A stretch of 42,773 nucleotides of DNA from Cellulosilyticum sp. (GTDB lineage: Bacteria > Bacillota > Clostridia > Lachnospirales > Cellulosilyticaceae). The notes under the pieces were generated by a model. It searched no databases, had not been told where the DNA came from, and worked only from the letters and a program-made list of their open reading frames with translations. The stretch covers positions 1-42,773 of the forward strand of contig JAGAVZ010000019.1 of the NCBI GenBank assembly GCA_017941635.1, given 5' to 3'. The position numbers and the translations under genes were made by a program. This document shows, piece by piece, positions 29,714 to 38,795 of the stretch (positions are counted from its first letter, which is position 1; each line of letters starts with the position of its first letter).

Positions 29714-30952
29714 TTAAGACCTTGCTATGCAAGTATTATCTACTTGTCGATTCCTTAATGCTTCCACTGGATGTGGTGCAATTTCAAAACGGTAATCCAT
29801 TCCTGTTTGATTAATGAGTGAATCAATTACTTGATGACTTGGCACTTCACACTCATTACCATTTACTGCATCTTGGAACTGATAAAATACATCTTCATTA
29901 CACAAACAGTTTACATCTACATAGTCTTCTAACTTAGAAGTCCATTCCACAGTATTCTTTTCTATCTCACGAATATATTCTTTATTTGGACGAAGTTTAA
30001 GTAATTCTGGGAACTCGCCATTTGGAATCACTTGTTGCCAACACTTACCTTCGTATTTTTCTAATAACTGAGCTGCTTTATGAAGTTGTGAAACTTCTTG
30101 AATAAAGTGATACTCCCATATCTTCTTAATACATGGGTCAATTTCATCACAGAAACAAGAATAATACAAATAACATTCATTATATTTATGCAATAATAAA
30201 TTTTCAAGCCATGATAAGTTTGGATCTAATAAGCTTTCATATTGGCTTACATGTTGTTCTTCAAGAGAAGCAATTTCTTGATAAAGTTTTCTTCCTAAAT
30301 CTGAACAGTATAAATTCACCACATTCATATAATAGTTCATTGTTTGCTGCTCAGCAGCTGTAATAATAGCAATATTTAATTTCGTTATTGGACATGCCGT
30401 CTTAAAATCAATATAACGGCGTATATTATCCTCTGGAAAACGATGCTGTGCAATCGTCGGTCTACCTGGCATAATTTCCGTATAGTGATTTACAAGGTAT
30501 TCCATCTTTTCTCCATACTCTAAATAGGCAAGATCAGAATAACGATACAAATGATCAAAATCCTCTAAAAGGGCAAAGTCTAAAGCTATTTTTACATATG
30601 GATCTGGTTCTCTCTGTGCTAAAGCAGCCGTTAAATCTACAGCTAGTTGTTCATAACCAATTGTGTGCTCTAATATGGTTTCATCAATTGGCTTTAATAC
30701 ACTAATCACTTTTTGTTGTTGCTAATCAAGTCTTCTACCAACTGCAATTTCTCTTCTTAGATTATTGTCACAACAGTTACGTGCAAACTGATGTGAGAAG
30801 AAAATAGCTTCAACTTCTGTTCCATTCATTAATATAATTCTTGCTCTCGTATAAGGGTCTACTTCAAACTTATTGTACGCTCTAGGATAAATCACCTTCC
30901 AATTTTCAAAAAAATTCTCCAATGGTATTGGTTTTTCTAAAAACGGATTCAT
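29714..30952 (-). pseudogene. ferritin-like protein gene interrupted by an in-frame TAG
   Basis: A continuous frame of 412 codons is broken only by TAG at codon 77 (30722-30724); reading through gives GRRLD-stop-QQQKVISVLKPIDET with no frame change. The downstream 331-codon piece can start only at a GTG (30709) inside this block, with no ribosome site. That piece has a ferritin/rubrerythrin-like helical-bundle pattern of metal ligands: FALLEDFDHLYRYSDLA, ITAAEQQTMNYYMNV, ASLEEQHVSQYESL and FIQEVSQLHKAAQLLEKYE, suggesting a di-iron site. I recall related clostridial proteins as single chains of about 400 residues beginning like the 76-residue 5' piece. Most likely a recent nonsense mutation; two cooperating polypeptides is the alternative. 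Promoter at 30990-31018. Confidence 0.75.
30722..30952 (-). CDS. 5' piece (76 residues) of the interrupted ferritin-like gene
   Basis: This part can be translated as it stands: ATG at 30952 with GGGGA upstream, ending at the TAG at 30722-30724. It contains PIPLENFFENWKVIYPRAYN, FEVDPYTRARIILMNGTEVE and FFSHQFARNCCDNNLRREI. There are histidine and cysteine residues but no known motif. It looks like the N-terminal domain of the longer ferritin-like protein rather than an independent protein, because the frame continues past the stop into the next open piece. It may still be produced as a truncated peptide. Confidence 0.6.
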   Translation of the reverse strand: MNPFLEKPIPLENFFENWKVIYPRAYNKFEVDPYTRARIILMNGTEVEAIFFSHQFARNCCDNNLRREIAVGRRLD

Positions 30953-30989
30953 ACATTTCCCCCTATTAAATTACCTTTTTCACTATCAA

Positions 30990-31018
30990 TATATACTTTT
31001 GTCCTAGGACTGGTTCAA
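30990..31018 (-). promoter_or_regulatory. promoter of the ferritin-like gene
   Basis: On the minus strand, TTGAAC (31018-31013), a 17-base spacer and TATATA (30995-30990), about 38 bases before the ATG at 30952. The promoter is intact although the gene carries a nonsense codon. Confidence 0.65.
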
Positions 31019-31080
31019 AATAATTTCTACCAGCCACTTTCCTTACATGTTTTTTCAACTATATCATAGACTAAATCTGA

Positions 31081-31191
31081 CTCTGTATCCAAGAGACAAT
31101 TGCACAAAAGTTTGGGTCAAATACCCCTGTTGAGTATGATATAGCAGAAATGATTAATGCTCTGGATCATGATGTCAAAGTTGTCTTATGA
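31081..31191 (+). pseudogene. 3' remnant of a paralogue of the gene at 29357
   Basis: The plus strand encodes IQETIAQKFGSNTPVEYDIA followed by EMINALDHDVKVVL and TGA (31189-31191). This matches residues 61 to about 94 of the protein at 29357 (IEETIAKKLGAHTPVEYDIA...MINTLDRDVKGVL) at about three quarters of positions. The upstream frame hits a TGA at 31078-31080, and no N-terminal part, start codon or ribosome site is present. A strong terminator follows at 31199-31224, so the end of the transcription unit survives. Confidence 0.85.
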
Positions 31192-31198
31192 GCATCAA

Positions 31199-31224
31199 AT
31201 GGGCTGTACTAAATGACAGCCCAT
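31199..31224 (+). terminator. terminator of the decayed paralogue
   Basis: Perfect 9-bp inverted repeat ATGGGCTGT (31199-31207) and ACAGCCCAT (31216-31224) followed by six T. Confidence 0.85.
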
Positions 31225-31297
31225 TTTTTCTTAGCATCGATATTTTTTGATACGCTTTTTATTCTATATGCTACTTATACAAGTTTATCTAATCAAT

Positions 31298-32221
31298 CTA
31301 TTTTTCTTCAAAAGCCTTTTCGATTAAATGATAAATCAATTCTGGCTCTGTTAAATGAATATAGTGACTACTCTTCTTTGCCTGTACAAAGCTAGACTTA
31401 CTAGTAAATGTCAAATATGCCTTCATCAAGTTCTGCCAAATATCCTCAACCTTTTTAGCTCCCTCTTCATCCATACCACCAAATTCCATAGTTTCCTTGA
31501 TGGCTCTCTCAGATGTATGTGTCACTAAATAAATGGGTAAATCAGGAAAATCTTTTTTATCCCTCAACGGTAAAATATATTTTTCACTATGGGCTAAACG
31601 ATATTCTTCCATTGCTGTTTGATAGAATTTTGGCTTGGTTAAGGCATTTAATATATAATTGGTTTCTTCTTCTGAAAAATCATGATAATAATAAAAAGGT
31701 GGTGCAGATTTCATAACTTTTTTAATAACATATCCTAAATGTAACTTGGATAAAATATAACCCAATTTAAAGCTCCTACTTTTATCAACTCCACTTCTTT
31801 TATATTCTACTTCTGTAAGCAATGTTTTAAAGCCATCATCATTAGCTGATAACGGATCTATAAGAACTAAAGCCTTAACCAAATGTGGATATAAACGCGC
31901 AAATTGTTGCGCATATAATCCTCCTTGTGAATGAGCTACCAAGGTTACTTTTTCCTCATGTTCTAATTGCTCTAACAAGCCATATAACTCATCAGCTATA
32001 TTTTTTGGTGTTCTTTCTTTATTATAAATCTCACTCATACCATATCCTGCTCTTTCATAAAGAAGCACTGTGTGATCTTTGGATAATTTTTTAGCAAACT
32101 GCCACCACTCACCTATGGTAGATCCTAATCCCATTTCAATCACTATATCAATCTTTTTATCTCCCAAAATCATATACGCAATATGCACACCATTTACTGA
32201 AATATGTTTTATCTCTCGCAT
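31298..32221 (-). CDS. alpha/beta hydrolase
   Basis: 307 residues, a single alpha/beta-hydrolase fold. The core shows the strand IDIVIEMGLGSTIGEWW, ERAGYGMSE, the nucleophile elbow LVAHSQGG with Ser98, then ALVLIDPLSANDDG, and a terminal histidine in KKSSHYIHLTEPELI. Soluble and cytoplasmic; probably an esterase or C-C bond hydrolase, substrate unknown. The ATG at 32221 is used; a TTG two codons earlier (32227) is five bases from GGGGA and is an equally good start. It lies about 120 bases downstream of a TetR gene on the same strand, so that regulator may control it. Confidence 0.88.
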   Translation of the reverse strand: MREIKHISVNGVHIAYMILGDKKIDIVIEMGLGSTIGEWWQFAKKLSKDHTVLLYERAGYGMSEIYNKERTPKNIADELYGLLEQLEHEEKVTLVAHSQGGLYAQQFARLYPHLVKALVLIDPLSANDDGFKTLLTEVEYKRSGVDKSRSFKLGYILSKLHLGYVIKKVMKSAPPFYYYHDFSEEETNYILNALTKPKFYQTAMEEYRLAHSEKYILPLRDKKDFPDLPIYLVTHTSERAIKETMEFGGMDEEGAKKVEDIWQNLMKAYLTFTSKSSFVQAKKSSHYIHLTEPELIYHLIEKAFEEK

Positions 32222-32338
32222 CTTCAATCACATCCCCATCTATTTTATGGCTACACCTAACACTTTTAAACTAGCATTCAATCAAATGATTTATTTTAAT
32301 TATTTCTCTGTAAAAATATGCTTGCTACTCTATATCTT

Positions 32339-32893
32339 TTATCTTAAAAGCTTATCAATAATATGTTCTACTAAATAAATCTTTTGCTCTACTTCCATAT
32401 CATTGTTACTAAAAATAGGAATCTCCCCATATAAAATAAAAGCTGCTAAGACTTCTGGATGACTTATCTCAATCTCTCCTCTATTATGTAGCACTTTAAA
32501 ATATTTTGTCACACAAGGAATTAATTCATCTGCCATTGCTCTATCCAACTGATTATGAAAGACCTTATTTTTATCAAAGAATTCCTGATACTTAAACTTC
32601 TCTTTCATAGAAGCTAAGCCTTTTTTTATCTCTTTTCTTAAATCTTGTAATGCAAAATGCTTTTCGAATACTTCTTTTAAATCTTCTGTACAAATCTTTG
32701 CATAATACTTAAGGACAGCATCATATAACTCCTGTTTAGAAGCATAGTAATGATAGCATAATCCTACGGCAATATTCAGCTCCTTCGCTATATGGCTCAT
32801 TGCCGTATTGTCATATCCTTTTTGCGCAAATAATTTCATTGCACAATCCATAATTTCTTGTTTTCTTACTTCAGGTGCCTTTACTTCTCTCAC
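32339..32893 (-). CDS. TetR-family regulator
   Basis: 184 residues. N-terminal helix-turn-helix at about 10-58: RKQEIMDCAMKLFAQKGYDN, MSHIAKELNIAVGLCYHYYA and SKQELYDAV. The C-terminal ligand-binding helices are not assignable. Start is GTG at 32893 with AGGAG about 10 bases upstream. It sits between the alpha/beta hydrolase gene (downstream, same strand) and, upstream, a hydrolase remnant and the interrupted EFR1 gene. The ATTGAAT-N3-ATTCAAT palindromes at 33267, 34183 and 34210 have the size and symmetry of TetR operators, and this is the nearest TetR; the pairing is inference. Confidence 0.9.
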   Translation of the reverse strand: MREVKAPEVRKQEIMDCAMKLFAQKGYDNTAMSHIAKELNIAVGLCYHYYASKQELYDAVLKYYAKICTEDLKEVFEKHFALQDLRKEIKKGLASMKEKFKYQEFFDKNKVFHNQLDRAMADELIPCVTKYFKVLHNRGEIEISHPEVLAAFILYGEIPIFSNNDMEVEQKIYLVEHIIDKLLR

Positions 32894-32978
32894 GTAATCA
32901 CTACTCCTATGTAATTTATTTTCATACGCCTAATATCTATGCCTTATTCTACTTCTAATCGTGATATTTTTCTACTTT

Positions 32979-33125
32979 TTATCTCACGGTATATTTCATT
33001 TGTATAATCCAATCCATAAATGTATCTAGCACCAACTTCAAATTCCCTGTATTACAATGATTAGCTGCCTCTTCTTTTTCAGTAAATAATCTAAAATGTA
33101 ATTTTTTCTGCTATAGCTGGAATTT
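32979..33125 (-). pseudogene. 3' remnant of an alpha/beta-hydrolase gene
   Basis: The minus strand reads IPAIAEKITF in one frame and then, after a shift, RLFTEKEEAANHCNTGNLKL followed by VLDTFMDWIIQMKYTVR and a TAA at 32979-32981. The F-T-E-x-E-x-A-x-x-H-C-x-x-G-N block with the catalytic histidine and the final D-W-I are typical of the C-terminus of dipeptidyl-peptidase/acetylesterase-like hydrolases. Only about 45 codons remain, with at least one frameshift. The upstream stretch to 33260 shows stops in all frames. Confidence 0.7.
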
Positions 33126-33266
33126 TTTAATTCATATTTCAAACAAAATCTAAAGGACTTCTGTATCTTTATTGGTTTTGTATCAATAATAAGATCCATA
33201 ATAATCCATTCCACCTAGCCTATTTGTCCCATAATATTGCATAACTACTCTACTATTCCTTCAGAT

Positions 33267-33283
33267 ATTGAATTTCATTCAAT
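33267..33283. promoter_or_regulatory. operator-like palindrome, copy 3
   Basis: ATTGAAT-TTC-ATTCAAT, same 7-3-7 design as the two copies at the EFR1 promoter 0.9 kb away. It lies upstream of the decayed hydrolase and the TetR gene. The rest of 32894-33359 contains only the hydrolase remnant. Confidence 0.65.
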
Positions 33284-33359
33284 ACATTTGTATTTTTTTA
33301 CTTGGATACGATATGCTCCAAGTTATCCTAAATTCTATTCGCTTTTTAACTACTCCATA

Positions 33360-34121
33360 TTACTCAAGCACTCTCTTAACATTTGGATTATAATAACGCT
33401 CTCTCCCAACACTCTTATCGCCATATTCAATAGCTTGTTTTGGACAGTATTGTAAACATCCTAAACACATTTCACAATGATGTTGCCAAACAGGTCTTGC
33501 ATCTACCATTTTAATATTTTGTACTGGACATCCTTTTTCACATAATCCACACCCACTACAATTATCCTTCAAAATAAAGTTTTTATCATTAGTCGGAAAA
33601 CTCGGCACTTCCTTATAAAATTTATTGAACATAATTTTTGTGAGGAGTGGATATTTTTTCTCTATTAGTAACTCTCTTTTTTCCTTGACTTGCTCAACAA
33701 TCTCTGTGACTTTCTTACTTTCAGCTTCAAACATTTTTTGTTGTTCTTCCTTACTTCTTGCTCCATACATCAAAATGTAACTTCCTGGCATCTGAATCAA
33801 AAATCCTGCTGATAATTTAAGTTGTCTTTCCTCCAATATTTCTTTACATTGTATCAATGCTTTGCCTGGTGCTCCATTAAAATTGGTTACAGCATAGATA
33901 TAAGTATTAGACGCAAACCTTGCATTTTTTAAAAAGCGTTCAATGATTAATGGAATCCCCCAATGATATACCGGATAAACAATGCCTACTGTATCTCCAC
34001 ATATAAGCTCCCCATTATAATCTGCTATCTTTTCTTACTTAGCATTTCCTAATTTCTTAGCAAGATCTTGTGCTATCTGTAAACTATTACCTGTTCCTGT
34101 AAAATAATAAATTGTATTCAT
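33360..34121 (-). pseudogene. EFR1-type flavodoxin/ferredoxin gene with internal TAA
   Basis: A 253-codon frame starting at ATG 34121 (GAGGGG upstream), interrupted only by TAA at codon 29 (34035-34037). N-terminal flavodoxin-like part: IYYFTGTGNSLQIAQDLAKK with the FMN phosphate loop at codons 7-13, then GIVYPVYHWGIPLIIERFLK. C-terminal part: two complete 4Fe-4S motifs, CSGCGLCEKGCP (about 188-199) and CEMCLGCLQYCP (about 216-227). Family members are presumed electron carriers. The piece after the stop starts at ATG 33857 and lacks the FMN loop. Promoter and operators are intact, so inactivation looks recent. A homologous interrupted copy lies at 39595. Confidence 0.85.
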
Positions 34122-34182
34122 AAAACCCCTCTTATAAATGAAATCATCATCTTTTACCTTTACAAACAATGAGTTGTAATTC

Positions 34183-34199
34183 ATTGAATTAAATTCAAT
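34183..34199. promoter_or_regulatory. operator-like palindrome, copy 1
   Basis: ATTGAAT-TAA-ATTCAAT. It overlaps the first bases of the -10 element (34197-34202) of the EFR1 promoter, a repressor position. Confidence 0.75.
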
Positions 34200-34225
34200 A
34201 TATCACTTTATTGAATACTATTCAA
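34197..34225 (-). promoter_or_regulatory. promoter of the interrupted EFR1 gene
   Basis: On the minus strand, TTGAAT (34225-34220), a 17-base spacer and TATATT (34202-34197). Both elements overlap ATTGAAT-N3-ATTCAAT palindromes. Confidence 0.7.
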
Positions 34226-34226
34226 T
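34210..34226. promoter_or_regulatory. operator-like palindrome, copy 2
   Basis: ATTGAAT-ACT-ATTCAAT; its right half contains the -35 element. Its centre is 27 bp from that of copy 1. Confidence 0.75.
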
Positions 34227-34265
34227 TATTTATTTAAATTTTTAGAATTTTACTTCAAGCATAAA

Positions 34266-34317
34266 AAATAAAGGTATGCTCCAGTCAATCATTTGTTTAC
34301 TGGATATACCTTTATTT
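34266..34317 (-). terminator. terminator after the cardiolipin synthase gene
   Basis: 12-bp stem AAATAAAGGTAT (34266-34277) and its complement (34306-34317), with an inner CCAGT/ACTGG stem, in the gap after the leftward stop at 34381. Confidence 0.85.
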
Positions 34318-34380
34318 ATATCTCATATTTTAAATGTCTTTACTCCACTATATACTTTCCCACATTTCTTTCCATACGCC

Positions 34381-36015
34381 TTACATAAGTGGAGCTAATA
34401 CCTTCAACACTTTTCCCATAATCACCATGCTTAATTTTTCTTGCTTTAAGTCTTCTAGCTTAATCTGCTGGCATACCTTTAATGTTTCCTGTATATCTTG
34501 CTTAATATCCTGAATAGCCGGTACATCATAAAGATAGGTTGCACACTCAAAGTGGTGATACAGACTTCTATAATCTAAATTAATTGTCCCTACGACTGCT
34601 TTTTGATTATCGCTTACAAATGTTTTTGCATGGACAAAACCTGGTGTATATTCATAAATCTCTACACCACCTCTAAGCAAGGCTTTATAGTGTGTCTTTG
34701 CTAAAGCAAAGGCATACTTTTTATCTGGAATATGTGGCAGAATTAATTTTACATCCACCCCTCTTTTCGCTGCAAAAATAAGGGCTGTTTCCATTTCACC
34801 ATCTAAAATTAAATACGGCGTCATAATATGCACATAGTCCTTTGCATGATTTAAGATATCCATATACACTAATTTACCAACGTGCTCACCATCTAATGGA
34901 TCATCTCCATAAGGTATAATATATCCTGGTGTATCTACTGTTCTGATTTCTTCTACTTCCTTTATTGACTTCAAATCATGATTTAGCAGTTGTCTATGAC
35001 CTTTATTAATCCATTTTCTATAATCATCCTCTTGCTTCTCATCAATATTCCACATTTCTAGGAACATTAAAGTAAAGTTATCAACTGCTGGTCCTTGAAG
35101 CATAATTCCTGTATCTTTCCAATGGCCAAATACTTTAATACGATTAATATATTCATCTGCTAAGTTAATGCCACCATTAAATGCTACTTTTCCATCAATC
35201 ACTAAAATTTTACGATGGTCACGATAATTATAATGGGTAGATACCATTGGCATAATCGGCGAAAAAACTTTACATTTAATCCCTAAATTTCTTAATTTCT
35301 TCGGATAAGAACGTGGCAGCTTTGCAAATTCACATGTTCCATCATACATGAGACGTACTTCAACACCTTCTTTTACTTTCTGAGCCAAAATGCTTAAAAT
35401 ACGCCCCCACATATAACCTTCATCCACAATAAAATATTCTAAGAAAATAAATTTTTCTGCCTTTTCAAGTTGCTTAATAATCTCCTCAAATTGGCCTTCA
35501 CCTATTGGATAATAATGAGCTTTTGTTTGATTATAAATTGGAAAACTTCCTGTACTTCTAATGTATGAAGCAATCTGATAAAGTTCCTTATTTTCTTTTT
35601 TAATTTGTTCTAATAATACTTCATCATCCTTAACAAATTGCTCTGTATGTTTTTGTAACTGCACCAAACGTGCTTTAATTGCACGGTGTCCAATATCTAA
35701 CTTTACAAATATATATAAAAAGATACCTAATGCTGGAATGACTGTAAACAGCATTAGCCATGTAATCTTAACGGATGGATTATCTTCTGTATTAAGTAAG
35801 TATAAAAAACTAATTACATTAAAGATGACTACCCCACCTAATAAAAGGTGTACATAATGACTTAAGAATCTAAAAGCACTAAATAAAATGGCAAACTGAA
35901 TCAATAGCGAAATCAGAACGATGCCAAAGCGTCCAAACACCATATAGAACATACCTTTTTTCCCTTTTTCTAAGATTAGTACACCACTATCTCTATAGCT
36001 ATTTTCTTTTTTCAT
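34381..36015 (-). CDS. cls: cardiolipin synthase
   Basis: 544 residues. Two N-terminal membrane spans (about 25-48 and 57-75) and a third near 85-105, then two phospholipase-D domains. HKD motif 1 is HRKILVID with His267, Lys269 and Asp274; motif 2 is HAKTFVSD with His462, Lys464 and Asp469. It joins two phosphatidylglycerol molecules into cardiolipin in the membrane. The ATG at 36015 has AAGGAGGAG immediately upstream; an ATG six codons earlier overlaps that ribosome site. Length and motif spacing are those of a functional clostridial Cls. Monocistronic with its own terminator. Confidence 0.93.
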   Translation of the reverse strand: MKKENSYRDSGVLILEKGKKGMFYMVFGRFGIVLISLLIQFAILFSAFRFLSHYVHLLLGGVVIFNVISFLYLLNTEDNPSVKITWLMLFTVIPALGIFLYIFVKLDIGHRAIKARLVQLQKHTEQFVKDDEVLLEQIKKENKELYQIASYIRSTGSFPIYNQTKAHYYPIGEGQFEEIIKQLEKAEKFIFLEYFIVDEGYMWGRILSILAQKVKEGVEVRLMYDGTCEFAKLPRSYPKKLRNLGIKCKVFSPIMPMVSTHYNYRDHRKILVIDGKVAFNGGINLADEYINRIKVFGHWKDTGIMLQGPAVDNFTLMFLEMWNIDEKQEDDYRKWINKGHRQLLNHDLKSIKEVEEIRTVDTPGYIIPYGDDPLDGEHVGKLVYMDILNHAKDYVHIMTPYLILDGEMETALIFAAKRGVDVKLILPHIPDKKYAFALAKTHYKALLRGGVEIYEYTPGFVHAKTFVSDNQKAVVGTINLDYRSLYHHFECATYLYDVPAIQDIKQDIQETLKVCQQIKLEDLKQEKLSMVIMGKVLKVLAPLM

Positions 36016-36325
36016 ATTCTCCTCCTTCCTCATATTTCAAAAAACTATATTTTTATACTTAAGCAGAAATATAAATATATAATAAAGATTTTTAACTCTA
36101 ATTTAAACAGGTACTCCATAATATATCATTTATTTTCTATAAAACCTAGTTCTTATTTTAGAATTTTACTATATTTTCTTTTTAACTTTCTATATTTAGT
36201 AAAATAATCCACAGTTTCTGTTATTCTTTAGTTTTAATATACCCGTTTTCCACTATTTATTTCATTTACCTGTCAATTCTTTTCACAACATTCATTCTTC
36301 ATTGTTTATCTATATAACTCCACAA

Positions 36326-36360
36326 AAAAAGTGTAGGCGCAAATTGTACCCACACTTTTT
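36326..36360 (-). terminator. hairpin downstream of ilvC (distal)
   Basis: AAAAAGTGT (36326-36334) pairs with ACACTTTTT (36352-36360), with an inner GG/CC pair. T tracts on both sides make a likely terminator, bidirectional in shape. Confidence 0.7.
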
Positions 36361-36433
36361 TATCGTATTCCACTTTACAGTCTATCATTTTTGTTACAAC
36401 TTATTTGTTGCCCTCATGCGGGATATCTCAATA

Positions 36434-36465
36434 AGCCAAGCAGATACCCCACTATCTGCCTGGCT
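36434..36465. terminator. hairpin downstream of ilvC (proximal)
   Basis: AGCCA-A-GCAGATA (36434-36446) pairs with TATCTGC-C-TGGCT (36453-36465) around a 6-base loop, with a single mismatch. A T-rich tract follows on the plus strand; the minus-strand tail is weak. Confidence 0.6.
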
Positions 36466-36632
36466 ATTCTTTTATCCGATCTACCCCTACATTCTATCCC
36501 TTGTATGTATTATAAAGTCTCCATCCTATATAGAAATTCTATTATGCATAGGATTTCTGTTCTATACAGCAATTCTATTGATTGAAAAGCTCTATTTCAT
36601 CTAACATCTCTCTATATATTGGCTACTAGCTA

Positions 36633-37765
<1,133 letters not shown>

Positions 37766-37844
37766 ATCCCTTTGTTATTCTTTACTTGTTACTTATTATA
37801 TAGGGGAACTAGGGGCTCAGGTATCAACAATCCTGTTTTAAGTA

Positions 37845-37859
37845 TCAACATTTTGTTGA
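37845..37859. promoter_or_regulatory. palindrome upstream of ilvC
   Basis: TCAACA-TTT-TGTTGA, with a second TATCAACA at 37822-37829. It lies just after the LysR gene and upstream of the ilvC promoter, a candidate LysR-type site. Confidence 0.45.
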
Positions 37860-37878
37860 CACATAAAAACAAAAAAAA

Positions 37879-38778
37879 TCAATTTATCTCATTATTTTGT
37901 CCTAACCACTTCAGAACATAGTTGATAAATTGTTTCTCTTTCTGACTTAATTTTTGTCCCTTCTTCCAAGCAAGGAAAATTGTCCTTGCATAAGTCTCAT
38001 CTGAAAAAGGAATAATAGCTACTTGGTCATCTGCATATTCCTTCGCCAAATAATCTGCTGTAATTCCCACGCACCAATCCTTCTTAGCCGCATCCATAAT
38101 AATGGAATCATCACTTGTCTCTAGCAAAATATTAGGTGTTAGACCTCCTTTAATAAATCGATTGATATTTCCTGAGAATATAGAATACTCATGTCCCTTT
38201 AAAGCAAGTGGCACACCATTTAAATCCTTATACTCTAACACTTTTTTGCTTGCAAGTGGATGTTTCTTATTCATCACTGCACAATAATGATGACTGAAGC
38301 AATACACCATATCAAAAAGCTTTACATCAATGGGCAGTGGTAAAAATGCCACATTTAATTGCCCTTTTTTTAGCATCTCATAAATTGGATACTCTGGATA
38401 CTCTACAAAATTGAGGCGAATATTGGGATATTCCTTATAAAAGCTTTTAATAAAATCTACTGATAAATATTTAAGCACCGCATAAGTAGAGGCTATTCTT
38501 AATGTAGAAACCTCTTCATCCTCATCATGTCTTAAATCCTGTTTAATCTTCCCATACTGATCCAGTATAATTTCTGCATGTTCCTTTAACTTATCTGCTG
38601 CTGGTGTGGGAAAAAGACCACTTGTTGAACGAATAAATAAAGTTTCCCCTAACTCTTCCTCTAATTTGCCAATAATCCGACTCACTGCTTGAACAGATAA
38701 ATATAAATCCTGTGCTGCTCTATGTAAACTGCCTAATTGATATACTTTTATGAAACAATTCAAGTTACGTTCATTCAT
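37879..38778 (-). CDS. LysR-family regulator
   Basis: 299 residues. Winged helix-turn-helix at 1-60 (LNCFIKVYQLGSLHRAAQDL, then VSRIIGKLEEELGETLFIR) and a type-2 periplasmic-binding-protein effector domain at about 92-295 (LRIASTYAVLKYLSVDFIKS, LNVAFLPLPID, ALKGHEYSIF). AGGAGAG precedes the ATG. It lies 17 bases after a TetR gene and 220 bases before ilvC, all on the same strand. An IlvY-like role in controlling ilvC is possible, but the classic arrangement is divergent, so the target is uncertain. Confidence 0.9.
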   Translation of the reverse strand: MNERNLNCFIKVYQLGSLHRAAQDLYLSVQAVSRIIGKLEEELGETLFIRSTSGLFPTPAADKLKEHAEIILDQYGKIKQDLRHDEDEEVSTLRIASTYAVLKYLSVDFIKSFYKEYPNIRLNFVEYPEYPIYEMLKKGQLNVAFLPLPIDVKLFDMVYCFSHHYCAVMNKKHPLASKKVLEYKDLNGVPLALKGHEYSIFSGNINRFIKGGLTPNILLETSDDSIIMDAAKKDWCVGITADYLAKEYADDQVAIIPFSDETYARTIFLAWKKGQKLSQKEKQFINYVLKWLGQNNEIN

Positions 38779-38795
38779 AAGCTGCTCTCCTCGTT

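Larger units (their letters stand above)
36016..36632. other. 617-base stretch with two hairpins and no convincing gene
   Basis: Between the cls start and the ilvC stop. It holds the two hairpins listed at 36326 and 36434. A plus-strand open frame to about 36604 ends in a hydrophobic tail (YPIYPYILSLVCIIKSPSYI and onward), but it lacks a ribosome site and contains both hairpins. It could be debris of a membrane protein; I do not call it a gene. Confidence 0.5.

Noticed and set aside
30722-30724. TAG read as pyrrolysine
   Set aside because: The other two interrupted genes use TAA, TAG also ends normal genes here (for example at 29657-29659), and no pylT or pylS-like gene is in the window; a nonsense mutation is simpler.
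36302-36604. Plus-strand open frame of 100 codons with hydrophobic C-terminus
   Set aside because: No ribosome site, odd composition at the start, and two terminator-like hairpins lie inside it; at most debris.
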